DNA of 64,000 bases from Paenibacillus azoreducens (lineage in GTDB: Bacteria > Bacillota > Bacilli > Paenibacillales > Paenibacillaceae): assembly GCF_021654775.1 (NCBI RefSeq), contig NZ_AP025343.1:1448501-1512500 (forward strand). The letters are read 5' to 3'. Positions 47,560 through 56,862 of this stretch are shown here, piece after piece (within the stretch, counting starts at the first letter, position 1; every line of letters begins with the position of its first letter). The position numbers were made by a program, and so were the translations under genes. Under the pieces are notes generated by a model. The model did not search any database. It worked only from the letters and a program-made list of their open reading frames with translations, and was not told the DNA's origin.

Positions 47560-50055
47560 TTAATCGGCTAATCTAAGGCGTTCAATGATGCTATGTTTAT
47601 CCGCCGTGCGATAGGCGGCCCAAGGGACAAGCAGTCCCAGCGCCAATAACAGCAGCGAGAGAATGGGGAGCGGCCAGAAAACAAAACGATAGTTTAAAAA
47701 CCATAGTTGTCCGCACAGCGGCTGCAAAATCAGCAGCGAGCAACCGGTGGCCAGCAAAATGGAACATACCGCCGTCCAAGCCGCATAATAGCCGCCTTCG
47801 CAGCACAGCATCGCGGCAAGCTGCCTGTTCGTCATACCAACGCTTTGCATCATGGCGAATTCCTTGCGTCGGGTCAGAATGCTGGTCAAGATGGCGTTGA
47901 TGAAGTTCAAAACACCGATTATTCCGATAATGAGCGCCAAGGAACCGCCAATCAGCAGAGCGGTATTCTGTATGCCTGCCAGACCCGCAAGCGCAGTGAA
48001 CTTAGACTGATAATTCATGGTCGGTTCGGTCCTGTCCGTGTATCGCTTCAAGAAATTCTCCATATCGGCCTCTTGATCGTCCGCCACATTAAATGCGTAG
48101 CTCATGGCGTAAGTATTTCCGGTCAGTTCTTTGAACACATCACCAGGCAAAAAGAAGGCGGAACCCACCCAGCTGCCGTCCGTATTCGTGCTGGGGTTTT
48201 CTACAACATGGCCGAGTACGGTCATCTTCCGTGCATGATCGCCGTATGTAAGGGTGATTTGATCGCCTACCTGGTGATTAAAGCTGCCGGCCTCGACTTC
48301 ATTGTGATCATTGGCCGTCACGCCCTCGAGAATATAGGCTCCCGTGGCGAGCTTGCCCATATCCATCTCACCATCCACAAGACGCAGACGGCTAAACGGA
48401 AATTCTTCAAGTCCGTATATCGCCGTTAAAAATGAACCGTCCGTTCTTTTATTCATTGTCTGGGCGGAGGTTTGGCTTTGATAACTGCCCCAGGAACCGT
48501 ACAGGCGTCCTCCGGTTTCAAAACCATTCTGCCCGTTGACTGCGGTTATGAAGCTCTCGCTGAGCGCGTTGTCCTGACCGCTGTATTTATGGTTAAAGAG
48601 ATCGGCATGGCCGATGAGAAAGTCCGAATCGCTAAACTTCTCGAGTGCTTTGTTTACATCGACGCTCTGCGAAAGCGTAAATACGGTATGGGTAAGCACA
48701 ATGCTCAAACTTAAGCTTAGAATGACCAATACGGTGCGCTTTTTATTGCGGCCAAGGTTCGCAAACGCCATTCGCCAGATCTTGCCGCCTTTTTTGGATT
48801 TTTTGAGCTTTTTCCCCCGACTTGGCGTCTGATCCGTATAACCTGCAGCCTGGACAGGCGAAACTTTTGCCGCCATTTTCCCCGGCTTGTACGTGCTAAT
48901 CCACACGGTAATGAGGGCAAAGATGGAGGCCCCCGCAAAAATCAGCGGATTGGGCGACACCTTCACCGCGCTGCCTGCATAGGCTGACTGTTCCATTAGC
49001 GCCGGAACCAATGCCTTGCCTACAAAAAATCCGCCTAAAAGCCCGAGGGGAATGCCGAGCAGCGAGAGCATCAACGCTTGCCGGCGTATGATTGCGCGCA
49101 GCTGCCGGCCTGTGGTGCCGATGGTTTTTAAAAGACCATAAAAACGGATATCCCGCAAAACGGAAATTTGAAAAATATTATAAATGATCAGATATCCGGT
49201 GAACACAAATAACAGCAAGGCGAGTGATAGTCCAAGCATCGTACCTGCGTCAAGTTTAACACCGGTGGACATAAAGGCCCAATTGACGCCTGTGGCAATA
49301 TAATTGGGGGAGCCCTCCTGCATGGAAAAGCCGCTTTCCGTTATTACCGTTTTCAGGTCGCGTTCTATATTCAGACTGTTTTTAAACTTCATGTATCCGA
49401 TGAGTGCTCCGGAAACCGAATAGTCTTTATAATAAGTGTTGTGCAGCTCTTCCTGATGCGCATCCATATATGCGCGTGAGGAGAAGATTTGCCCGGTGTT
49501 AAACCCCGGATCGCTTTCCCACCAGCCGGCCAATACAAATTCGCGTCGAACCTGCTTGCCATGGATCGTCAGCACGAGCGTGACAGGCGCGCCCGTTTTC
49601 AGCGGGACTTCCATAAGCTCCAACGTTTTGGTGTCGGCGATCACTTCATTTTCAGCTTGCGGTTTATGTCCGCTTGTCGGCTCGGCAAAGCCGTATCTAA
49701 GCCCGGTATAGTCATGATACCAAAACTCGGTATGACGTTTGATCAGAGACTTATTGTCAACGCTGTCGCTCAGCATCCGGCAATAGGCGATTTCCTTCAC
49801 AAGGGGATGGCTTTTTACGGCGTCAAACTGCTCCTCCGTAACATACTTGATCGCGGCATGGCCGTCGCTGCCGGACATGCGCATCCCTGCTCGCTGCATG
49901 CTTTCCACCGCGCCAAACCCCATCGTAAACACGCTGGTGAATAAAACCGCCGTCATCGCAATCGCGATCACCGCAATAATGTTGCGAGTTTTGTTCATGC
50001 GAAAACTTCTGTCGGACAATAAGCGGATCGCATATTTATTCCTCACGTTGATCAT
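47560..50055 (-). CDS. ABC transporter permease with two FtsX domains
   Basis: This 831-aa membrane protein has an N-terminal helix (IIAVIAIAMTAVLFTSVF), a long extracytoplasmic part, a first FtsX core with FYGLLKTIGTTGRQL, a second extracytoplasmic region and a second FtsX core with KEFAMMQSVGMTNRQL near the end. This is the layout of lipoprotein or antimicrobial-peptide export permeases outside the BceB group. It starts at an ATG overlapping the ATPase stop (ATGA). With the adjacent ATPase and kinase it forms a stress-sensing transport module. Confidence 0.87.
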   Translation of the reverse strand: MINVRNKYAIRLLSDRSFRMNKTRNIIAVIAIAMTAVLFTSVFTMGFGAVESMQRAGMRMSGSDGHAAIKYVTEEQFDAVKSHPLVKEIAYCRMLSDSVDNKSLIKRHTEFWYHDYTGLRYGFAEPTSGHKPQAENEVIADTKTLELMEVPLKTGAPVTLVLTIHGKQVRREFVLAGWWESDPGFNTGQIFSSRAYMDAHQEELHNTYYKDYSVSGALIGYMKFKNSLNIERDLKTVITESGFSMQEGSPNYIATGVNWAFMSTGVKLDAGTMLGLSLALLLFVFTGYLIIYNIFQISVLRDIRFYGLLKTIGTTGRQLRAIIRRQALMLSLLGIPLGLLGGFFVGKALVPALMEQSAYAGSAVKVSPNPLIFAGASIFALITVWISTYKPGKMAAKVSPVQAAGYTDQTPSRGKKLKKSKKGGKIWRMAFANLGRNKKRTVLVILSLSLSIVLTHTVFTLSQSVDVNKALEKFSDSDFLIGHADLFNHKYSGQDNALSESFITAVNGQNGFETGGRLYGSWGSYQSQTSAQTMNKRTDGSFLTAIYGLEEFPFSRLRLVDGEMDMGKLATGAYILEGVTANDHNEVEAGSFNHQVGDQITLTYGDHARKMTVLGHVVENPSTNTDGSWVGSAFFLPGDVFKELTGNTYAMSYAFNVADDQEADMENFLKRYTDRTEPTMNYQSKFTALAGLAGIQNTALLIGGSLALIIGIIGVLNFINAILTSILTRRKEFAMMQSVGMTNRQLAAMLCCEGGYYAAWTAVCSILLATGCSLLILQPLCGQLWFLNYRFVFWPLPILSLLLLALGLLVPWAAYRTADKHSIIERLRLAD

Positions 50056-50720
50056 GCCTGTTCACCGCTTACGATTCTACCGTCTTCAATCCGAATGATG
50101 CGGACTGCGAGTTGTGCGATTTCCTCGTTATGGGTAATCATCACAATCGTCTGCCGGAACTTTTCGCTTGTCACTTTCAGCAGGCCGAGAACATCCTGAC
50201 TGGTTTTGCTGTCCAAATTGCCGGTAGGCTCGTCAGCGAGAATAATGGCAGGTTTGGATGCCAGCGCCCTTGCGATGGCAACCCGCTGCTGCTGGCCGCC
50301 GGATAGATTGTTCGGCAGGTTGTGCAGCTTGCTTGCAAGTCCCAGCGTTTCAACGATCCGCTTCACATCGTTTTGATCCGGCTCGTTCCCGTCCAGTTGA
50401 ATGGGCAATACGATATTTTCAAATACATTAAGCACCGGGACCAGATTATAGTTCTGAAATACAAAGCCGATCTTGCGGCGGCGGAAAATAGTCAATTCCT
50501 GGTCCTTAAGCGTAAAAATTTCTTTGCCGTCTACGGTTACGGTACCGCTTGTGGGGCGGTCGAGCCCGCCGAGCATATGCAGCAAAGTCGATTTTCCGCT
50601 GCCGGAAGTACCGATAATGGCTACGAATTCTACCGACAGGTTTACGCCGTTTAATGCATGGACGGTTGTTTCGCCGTTTCCGTACTGCTTTTTCAGTTCT
50701 GTTGTTCTCAGTATGATCAT
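50052..50720 (-). CDS. ABC transporter ATP-binding protein (MacB/LolD type)
   Basis: This 222-aa ATPase has Walker [13 protein letters not shown]-loop FQNYNLVP, signature [15 protein letters not shown], Walker [13 protein letters not shown] and ITHNE. The start is the ATG with GGAGGAAAG upstream. The segment before Walker A reads [11 protein letters not shown]; most relatives have two or three more residues (V-x-x-GEFVAI), so a short in-frame deletion may have occurred. It is coupled to the permease gene and follows the kinase gene after 111 bases. Confidence 0.87.
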   Translation of the reverse strand: MIILRTTELKKQYGNGETTVHALNGVNLSVEFVAIIGTSGSGKSTLLHMLGGLDRPTSGTVTVDGKEIFTLKDQELTIFRRRKIGFVFQNYNLVPVLNVFENIVLPIQLDGNEPDQNDVKRIVETLGLASKLHNLPNNLSGGQQQRVAIARALASKPAIILADEPTGNLDSKTSQDVLGLLKVTSEKFRQTIVMITHNEEIAQLAVRIIRIEDGRIVSGEQA

Positions 50721-50831
50721 TTTGCTTTCCTCCAAAAGAAAAAGTCTGCATCACGTTTCTTGCAATACAGACATGCTACCAAAACAATCTTTCCACGTTC
50801 TTTCTTAAATCTAACGGGTTTGAAAGATTCG

Positions 50832-51749
50832 TTATTTTCCTGTCGGCAAAAAAACAGAGAAGGCGGAACCCCGCCCCGGATCGGAGGAAACCTTGATATA
50901 GCCGCCGCCTGATGAAATGATCGTTCTTGCCAGAAATAAGCCGATGCCTACGCCATCCTTGTCTTTTGCGGCCGCAGAGCGGTAAAAACGCAAAAAAATC
51001 CTGCTTTGCTCCTCCTCCGCGATTCCAATGCCTTCATCGGATATATCAATACGGAGAAACATTTCATAGGGTGTGGCACTTATTTTAACGGAGCTGTTGG
51101 CCGGTGAGTATTTGATGGCGTTATCGAGAATGTTATAAAGTGCCTCTACCGTCCATTTGAAATCAAAATATGCCTTGCCGCTGGTTGTTTCAATGATGAT
51201 TTTTATTTGCTTGGCCTCGGCTTTCGGCTTGATCTGGCTGATTGCGGCATGCAGCAGCTGTTGCACATCTCCTTGTATAGGGGTTACGGTGATGATTCCG
51301 GTCTCAAGCCGGGAGATTTTCACAAGGGAGCCGATCAGGAAGTCCAGCTTTTCAGCCTGCGAGGAAAGAGCGTTTACATATACCTGGCAGTCCTCCGGCA
51401 GCTTATGTTCGCCAAGCAGTTGAGAGTACAGCAGGATGCTGGCAATAGGCGTTTTCGTTTGATGGGATATGTCTGAAATCAGGCTTTTAATATGGTCCCT
51501 TTCTTCAGCCAGCTTTTTCGAAGACACTGCACAGGAGGACAAGTATCGGGCCATTTTGGCTTCCACTGCCGACAGTAAGGACTCGTCAAAGGAGCTTTCG
51601 GAAAAAGAACCGTCGATGGCGTTGTCCAGCATAACGTTTAATTTCTGCATGGTATGTTTCATTTTTTGGCGATAAAGCAGAATCGCCGCAACTGCCATGA
51701 CGGGCCCGGCAATCGCGGCGGCAGCATAAATCCAGCTTAAATATTCCAT
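50832..51749 (-). CDS. Sensor histidine kinase of the second ABC module
   Basis: This 305-aa kinase has one N-terminal membrane helix (residues about 8-27) and little else outside the cytosol, a phospho-His in ISDISHQTKTPIAS, an N-box NILDNAIKYSP, DEGIGIA and GVGIGLFLA. The ATG shares one base with the regulator stop (TAATG), showing coupling. Its cognate regulator gene, just upstream, is interrupted by a stop codon, which would leave this kinase without an intact partner in this locus. Confidence 0.87.
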   Translation of the reverse strand: MEYLSWIYAAAAIAGPVMAVAAILLYRQKMKHTMQKLNVMLDNAIDGSFSESSFDESLLSAVEAKMARYLSSCAVSSKKLAEERDHIKSLISDISHQTKTPIASILLYSQLLGEHKLPEDCQVYVNALSSQAEKLDFLIGSLVKISRLETGIITVTPIQGDVQQLLHAAISQIKPKAEAKQIKIIIETTSGKAYFDFKWTVEALYNILDNAIKYSPANSSVKISATPYEMFLRIDISDEGIGIAEEEQSRIFLRFYRSAAAKDKDGVGIGLFLARTIISSGGGYIKVSSDPGRGSAFSVFLPTGK

Positions 51750-52429
51750 TATTTCACCGCCCAAGTGTAGCCGATGCCGTAGATGGTTTTAATATATTCA
51801 GGTGAAGACGGTGTATCTTCCAGCTTGTCCCGCAAGCGTTTGATCGTCACCGAGAGGGCGTTTTCATCCACGTATTCGGCGCCATTCGTCCAAACCGAAT
51901 CTACCAATTGCACTCTTGGCAGAACCTGCCCCTTGTTTTCAAGCAAAATGCGCAGCAGCTTTTGTTCCGTTTTGCTAAGTTCAATAGGCATATTGTTTTT
52001 TGAAAATTCCATCCTGGCGAAAGAGAAGGAGAAACCGTCAACTCTTATCGTATCGGAAGCAGCGGCATTCCCTTCTCTTAATCTGGCATTGACTCTGGCC
52101 CGCAAAATCATCAAGCTGAACGGTTTGGTAATATAATCGTCCGCCCCCAGTTCCAGACCGGTGACGACATCCGTTTCCAGATCATTGGCGGTTAGTATGA
52201 TGACCGGAACAGCGGATTATTGACGGAGCTCTTGCAGAAAGTCAAGCCCGTTGCCATCGGGCAGGTTGATATCCAAAATGATTAATTGAAAGCCCAAGCT
52301 TTTCATTTTCTGCTTTGCGGAATGCAGATCTTGTACTTGAACGCAAGCAAACTCGCTGCTTTTTAGGGCGAAGGTGATGCCGTTACTGAGGGAAATATCA
52401 TCTTCTATAATCAGTATGTTTTTTATCAT
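51749..52429 (-). pseudogene. OmpR-family response regulator interrupted by an in-frame stop
   Basis: The frame encodes a full-length regulator of about 226 codons except for a TAA at 52217-52219. The N-terminal part has IIEDD, the phospho-Asp region LIILDINLPDGNG and ends FLQELRQ. After the stop, in the same frame, the receiver continues SAVPVIILTAND and GADDYITKPF. A complete winged helix ends TIYGIGYTWAVK. A single base change from CAA or CAG to TAA would explain it. There is no frameshift or other lesion. It could be a real nonsense mutation, an assembly error, or a gene that reinitiates at the internal ATG (52114). Confidence 0.85.
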
Positions 52430-52556
52430 ACTCACCTCGCGATTGTGTTGGCGTACTTCCGGGGCAAAGGGAAAGGGTACAGAACACTATCGCATCCTGT
52501 ACCCCAAAACATCTTCATCATAACGCGCCTTGCGGCCGCCGATTTTTAGATTTACA

Positions 52557-53318
52557 TTATGATTCGCAAGCAAGATTTGAGCCGCCATCCAGCAGCAATG
52601 CCCTGTAATTCGATTTGATGAACTCCACGACTTTATCGCAAATGATCCGGTGGCCGGCTTCATTCGGATGTATGCCGTCGGAGCACAGGAAATTCCTGAA
52701 GTCGGGCTGCTCCAGAAAAGCTCCGCGCACGTCGATGTACTTGGTTTTGGTGAGTTCGGAAACTTTTTGAATGGTCGAATTATACCGTTCCTGCCACCAA
52801 TAGATTTTGGTGACGCTGCCGAGCCATTTCATAATGTTTTGTTCCGCTTCCGGATTGCTTTTGCTGACCCATTTGAAATAGTTGTCCGCATTCAGCGGAG
52901 GCAGGTTCATCAGGATCGGTATGATTTGCTGGCTTTTGAGCTCATGAATCGTCTCGGTAAGCATTTTCTCAAAAGTGTTAAAATCCGTTTTCGGATGATG
53001 CTCGGCCTCGGGATTCGAAGCAATCTCATTCCAGTTAAAATCACAATCGTTTCCGCCGTACTCGATCAGCACGATGTTGGGTTTTTCCTTCTGCACATCC
53101 TTTTTCAGATTGGTTATACCCTTGAGCAGCGTATTACCGAATCTTGCCGTATTGCGGACCGCGCCCTTCAGCTTGTTTTGCAGAAGAGAGACATAATTAT
53201 CTTCCAAAACGACGTATTTTTTTCGAACCTCGTCGTAAATGACGCCTTTGGAGATGGAATCTCCCGATACGATGTACTTGGCACCGTCATCCCCAAAGTT
53301 TAAGTTAAACCCGCCCAC
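52557..53318 (-). CDS. SGNH/GDSL-family esterase or lipase
   Basis: This 253-aa hydrolase has block I SGDSIS with the catalytic Ser, the block with EYGGNDCDF, and block V DGIHPNEAGH with the Asp-His pair. There is no signal peptide. It begins at a GTG with GGGGTGAT upstream. The family includes acyl esterases and carbohydrate deacetylases, so the substrate is open. It stands alone between the regulator remnant and a divergent small gene. Confidence 0.85.
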   Translation of the reverse strand: MGGFNLNFGDDGAKYIVSGDSISKGVIYDEVRKKYVVLEDNYVSLLQNKLKGAVRNTARFGNTLLKGITNLKKDVQKEKPNIVLIEYGGNDCDFNWNEIASNPEAEHHPKTDFNTFEKMLTETIHELKSQQIIPILMNLPPLNADNYFKWVSKSNPEAEQNIMKWLGSVTKIYWWQERYNSTIQKVSELTKTKYIDVRGAFLEQPDFRNFLCSDGIHPNEAGHRIICDKVVEFIKSNYRALLLDGGSNLACES

Positions 53319-53498
53319 AGCATCACCCCGTTTCCGTATTTTTTCTCTTATTTCATTGTAATTGAGTCCCTTCCTTTAAAGCAAGTGCATACCGCAGGCG
53401 CATGGGGGCCTTCATCCGTTTTGTCAAACTAATTTCATGGCGATTCGTAAAAACTTGCCTGCACATGTTATAATCTCCAAAAAAGAAGGAGTGACGTC

Positions 53499-53768
53499 AT
53501 GGCAATCCAATACCATGTTCAATCTACCCCTAATCCTAATTCCGTTAAAATCAACACGAATACCACCATTTTCGAAGGTCCGAAAAGTACTTCCCTCAAA
53601 AAAGGCGAACAGACCGATCATCCGTTAGCCGCTGCGCTGCTTAACATTGAAGGCGTCGATAATATCTTCGGCATCCGGGAGTTCGTCACGGTCAGCAAAA
53701 CGCCTGAGGCCAGTTGGGATGATATTTTGCCGCAGGTAGAAGCGGCTTTTGATTCGATATACGCTTAA
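53499..53768 (+). CDS. Stand-alone Nfu/NifU N-terminal domain protein
   Basis: This 89-aa protein matches the Nfu N-terminal domain: STPNPNSVKI at the start, an HPLAAALLNIEGVDNIFGI core and FVTVSKTPEASWDDI near the end. In Nfu proteins this domain precedes a CxxC iron-sulphur scaffold domain, which is absent here, and the protein has no cysteine. The ATG follows AAAGAAGGAG. A role as accessory factor in iron-sulphur delivery is plausible but unproven. Confidence 0.82.
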   Translation: MAIQYHVQSTPNPNSVKINTNTTIFEGPKSTSLKKGEQTDHPLAAALLNIEGVDNIFGIREFVTVSKTPEASWDDILPQVEAAFDSIYA

Positions 53769-53830
53769 AGGAGGATCTTGCAAACACCTGAAATGAGGGT
53801 GAGGACGCTTATCCTTAGGGTCTCAGGGAG

Positions 53831-53864
53831 AAATCGCTGGTGCTTCAGGCACTGGCGATTTTTC
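53831..53864 (+). terminator. Rho-independent terminator after the Nfu-N gene
   Basis: AAATCGC pairs with GCGATTT with an inner GGTGC/GCACT stem, followed by TTTTT. It lies about 60 bases after the stop. The rest of the gap to 54208 is AT-rich with a TACAAT box at 53929 but no recognisable gene. Confidence 0.78.
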
Positions 53865-54208
53865 GTTTTTCATCATTTTGCCGTCCGTCTTTTGGTCATG
53901 CTTTAATGGAAGCGTTTTATTATTTAAATACAATATGTATCGTTATTTTCCGTATATAGGTAAAGTTGATACACCTTAGTTATTAAGTTCCGCATTTCAT
54001 CGCCTTAAGGCCTATTTTACTGCTGTAAAAAACGTGGTTCCGTCTGATGTGAAATAGTCTCATACTCCTGATTGTCTGGATAGACCTCAATGCCCGTTTG
54101 GCCTATTCACAAGGCGAAATAATTGTGGTTTTCTGGATATTAGTGACGATTGGCGGCTAGATTGCTGGAAAAATAATCGTAGATTGACTAATGCAGGAGG
54201 CCTAACTA

Positions 54209-55528
54209 ATGAAAGACCAGATAGGTAAAAAGAAGATGAATATCGCGATCCGTGTGTTGATTTCCGTTTTGCTGGCGGCAGGACTCATGGCGGAGGCCGG
54301 ATTAACCGGAGGAAACCGTGCGGAAGCTGCTCAGACCTCGGTCGCTGCGCCAAAGCGCGCTGCTTTTACGGACATTCAAGGACACTGGGCCCAGGAACAA
54401 ATCGAGGAAATGGTACGGCAAGGAATACTGGACGGTTATCCGGACGGAAGTTTCAGGCCAAACGAGCCGGTCAAGGTCGACCAGTTTATCAAAATGCTGA
54501 TGTTGTCTTTTAGCGATCTCCATCCTAATCAGGAACGAAGCTGGAAGGGATCGTTTCTTGACATGCTTTCCACGGAGAATCGGACGATTTTGAAGCAGGA
54601 TTACCGCTATTTCAATTTTAAGCCTGCCGCGACCGGATATTGGGCCAAACCTTACATAGATGTGGCGAGCGATCTCAACTTTTTGAACAAAAACCGCTTC
54701 GGTGATTTCCAGGCGGATATGACCCGCGAAAATGTCGCGGAAGTTATTTTCTATACGCTCCAGGAAACGGAGTTTCTTGAGGATGAGCAATTCAGCCGCT
54801 CGGTGGCGCAGTCCTACGGAGATTTGACGAGTGCCAATGACCGGGAACAGAAATTTATTGCGGAGTCCTTGATCAAAGGCATCATGCAGGGATATCCGGA
54901 CGGGAATTTTGGGGTGGGGCGTTATGTAACCCGCGCGGAATCGCTGGTGATTCTGAACCGTTTGACGGATAAAGCGAAACGTGTTCCGATCAAACCTGAA
55001 TCCGAAAAGCTGCAGCGGCTTGTGCCGACAGCAGGCGGCGGCCAAAAAATCGTGGCTTTCCCTGACAAGCAGATGTGGGATGCGTATGAAACGCTGATCA
55101 AGGCAGGCAAGCTGCGCGGAACCAATTATGAAATCGTGGAAACGACACTGCGTCTTTATAAGGATGAAAAGGAGAAAAAGGCCGTACAGCAAAGCAGTGT
55201 CGCCGGGAATGTAGGAGCTGGAACAAACGTATCCCAGGAAGAGGTTGCGATCTGGCTTGATCCGACGTTTAACACCTATGGCATCACGGTTCGTCTCCGT
55301 GAGGGAACGCTCGCGCGGAACAAGGAATCGATCGATATGTTTACGAATCAGTTGTTCACCTTTAATGCGGCTCTCTTCCAGCGCTGGTTCGATTCGATTT
55401 GCACCGAAGTGGAGGCTGGACGACCGCTGGCGGCGTCGAAGCAGGCAACGGTTGGCGATTACACGGTTAACGCCTTGGTCGACAATGCCCAGAAGACGGT
55501 CATGTTCTCCATTGCCTCGAAGAAATAA
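54209..55528 (+). CDS. Secreted SLH-domain surface protein
   Basis: This 439-aa exported protein has a signal peptide ending near RAEAA (residues 37-41) and three N-terminal SLH-type repeats at about 52-98 (FTDIQGHWAQ, GYPDGSFRPNEPV), 142-190 (YWAKPYIDVA) and 203-252 (GYPDGNFGVGRYVTRAE). The C-terminal 180 residues form an unassigned domain without cysteines. SLH repeats anchor proteins to pyruvylated wall polymer. The ATG follows GCAGGAGGCC. Function beyond surface attachment is unknown. It is followed by 1.3 kb of repeats. Confidence 0.88.
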   Translation: MKDQIGKKKMNIAIRVLISVLLAAGLMAEAGLTGGNRAEAAQTSVAAPKRAAFTDIQGHWAQEQIEEMVRQGILDGYPDGSFRPNEPVKVDQFIKMLMLSFSDLHPNQERSWKGSFLDMLSTENRTILKQDYRYFNFKPAATGYWAKPYIDVASDLNFLNKNRFGDFQADMTRENVAEVIFYTLQETEFLEDEQFSRSVAQSYGDLTSANDREQKFIAESLIKGIMQGYPDGNFGVGRYVTRAESLVILNRLTDKAKRVPIKPESEKLQRLVPTAGGGQKIVAFPDKQMWDAYETLIKAGKLRGTNYEIVETTLRLYKDEKEKKAVQQSSVAGNVGAGTNVSQEEVAIWLDPTFNTYGITVRLREGTLARNKESIDMFTNQLFTFNAALFQRWFDSICTEVEAGRPLAASKQATVGDYTVNALVDNAQKTVMFSIASKK

Positions 55529-55619
55529 TTTGACTTAGGGCAGGCGTGGGTGGTGTGGAGTCGTGGCGTTACTTTGATGGCGGTTCGTAACGAAAGCTGC
55601 AAGCATGATGTAACCCGTT

Positions 55620-55792
55620 TTCCGTAAAACAGGCTGTAGCTCGTTCTGTAAAACAAGCGTGGTTTGTTCAGTAAAGCATGCTGCAGCTCGTTCAATAAAA
55701 TAAGTTGCGGCTTGTTCTGTAAAACATGCTGCGGCTCGCTCTATAAGGAGCATGCTGTAGCTCGTTCAGTAAAAAGGCTGTGGCTCGCTTTT
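55620..55792. repeat. Seven degenerate tandem copies of a roughly 23-bp unit
   Basis: The unit is approximately GCTGCAGCTCGTTCTGTAAAACAT, repeated with substitutions and small indels. It would code for a repeated ERAAACFTEQ-like peptide on the minus strand, but no start site or conserved reading supports a gene. Confidence 0.8.
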
Positions 55793-55995
55793 TCGGTGGC
55801 ACTTTCTAGAAATGCCTTGGATACTGATGCAGACCTTTCGAAGGAACCCGCATGCTGCAATTCGTTACGTCGTGGGTCGTTTGCTATTTGCCGGGCTGGC
55901 TTAAGCAACAACCAATGAAGCAGGTTCTAACGGGGATGCACCCCCGACCGACGAAGGTACGAAAGAACGAAGGTTCATCTAGTGATTTACGGATT

Positions 55996-56180
55996 CTAAC
56001 GAAACCTGGTATCGTTATTTTAGCGAAATCAGACTTCTACAGATTCTAACGAAACTCTGTATCGCTATTGGTCAAAAAAGACGGTCATAAAGCCAAATTT
56101 CTGCCGAATAACGATATGTAGTTTCGTTAGATTTTATTTGATCTTGATTTCGGGGAAATAGCGTTTCCCAGTTTCGTTAG
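55996..56180. repeat. Intergenic repeat cluster, CTAACGAAAC family (locus 2)
   Basis: Forward copies at 55996 (CTAACGAAACCTGGTATCG) and about 56046 (CTAACGAAACTCTGTATCG) face reverse copies near 56110-56130 (AATAACGATATGTAGTTTCG) and 56155-56180 (AGTTTCGTTAG). They match the cluster at 1050-1300. Confidence 0.85.
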
Positions 56181-56235
56181 CGAAATGCGGGCACCGGTCT
56201 CGGATTCGTGTGAGTAGCTAAAACAGACGCTAGAT

Positions 56236-56363
56236 CCGGCTTGTGTTTAAATGTGTTAGCAGAAAGCAGACGGTGGAACCGGATTATACTCAAATATGAT
56301 ATCGGAAATCAGATACCGAGTTCGGATTGTACTCAAATGTGATATCAGAAATCAGATACTACC
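56236..56363. repeat. Direct repeats of about 45 bp
   Basis: Two clear copies of GGATTRTACTCAAATRTGATATC plus GAAATCAGATAC begin near 56281 and 56324. A diverged third copy starts at about 56238. They are non-coding. Confidence 0.65.
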
Positions 56364-56433
56364 TGTGCTCGGTACTCATGCCTAGATAACGAATCACATT
56401 CTCATCATATTAGAACCCTCATTTTAAAAATAG

Positions 56434-56500
56434 AACTCCCGCACCGCATACCAGCAGCGCCTTTACGGGCTGGCCATGATAAGCGTGCGGGAGTTTTTTT
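56434..56500 (+). terminator. Terminator-like hairpin with no nearby upstream gene
   Basis: AACTCCCGCAC-CGC pairs with GCG-TGCGGGAGTT, followed by seven T. It lies about 900 bases after the SLH gene on the plus strand. It is directly followed by the two-copy roughly 117-bp element. Confidence 0.7.
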
Positions 56501-56503
56501 GAA

Positions 56504-56737
56504 GATGATAGAAAGTATAAGTTTTCAGCGGAAGCTGAAGACTTTCTGCTCGCAAGAAAAGTTTCAAATTACGCAGGGTCATTCGGCGTTGAAATTGCTT
56601 CGAATAGAAGCTTTTCTTTAGAGTAAAGAAAGTATAAATTTTCAGCAATAGCTGAAGACTTTCTGCTCGCAAGAAAAGCTTCATCTTACGCAGGGTCATT
56701 CGGCGTTGAAATTGCTTCGAATAGAAGCTTTTCTTAT
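56504..56737. repeat. Two tandem copies of the roughly 115-bp element family
   Basis: Copies at 56504-56620 and 56621-56737 are each 117 bp. Each has a hairpin (AGAAAGTATAARTTTTCAGC ... GCTGAAGACTTTCT), then CGCAAGAAAAG, a shared core with ACGCAGGGTCATTCGGCGTT, and ends AGAAGCTTTTCTT. The layout and unit length match 27405-27750, although the stem sequences differ. Confidence 0.85.
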
Positions 56738-56862
56738 GGTTGGAAGATATATCACCAGAGGACGCGTTATGATCATGCATCTACCGCAAACGAAAACCTC
56801 AGCTATACTTCTCCCTGATTTATATAGTAGAGTGATCGGCTAGAAGAGTGATTGGTTTTCTC

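Noticed and set aside
51749..52114. Independent small DNA-binding protein gene
   Set aside because: Sequence upstream in the same frame encodes the matching second half of a receiver domain, so this is the C-terminal part of an interrupted response regulator.
55535..55753. Minus-strand frame encoding ERAAACFTEQ-like repeats
   Set aside because: It mirrors the 23-bp tandem repeat, has no ribosome site, and small indels shift the frame between units.
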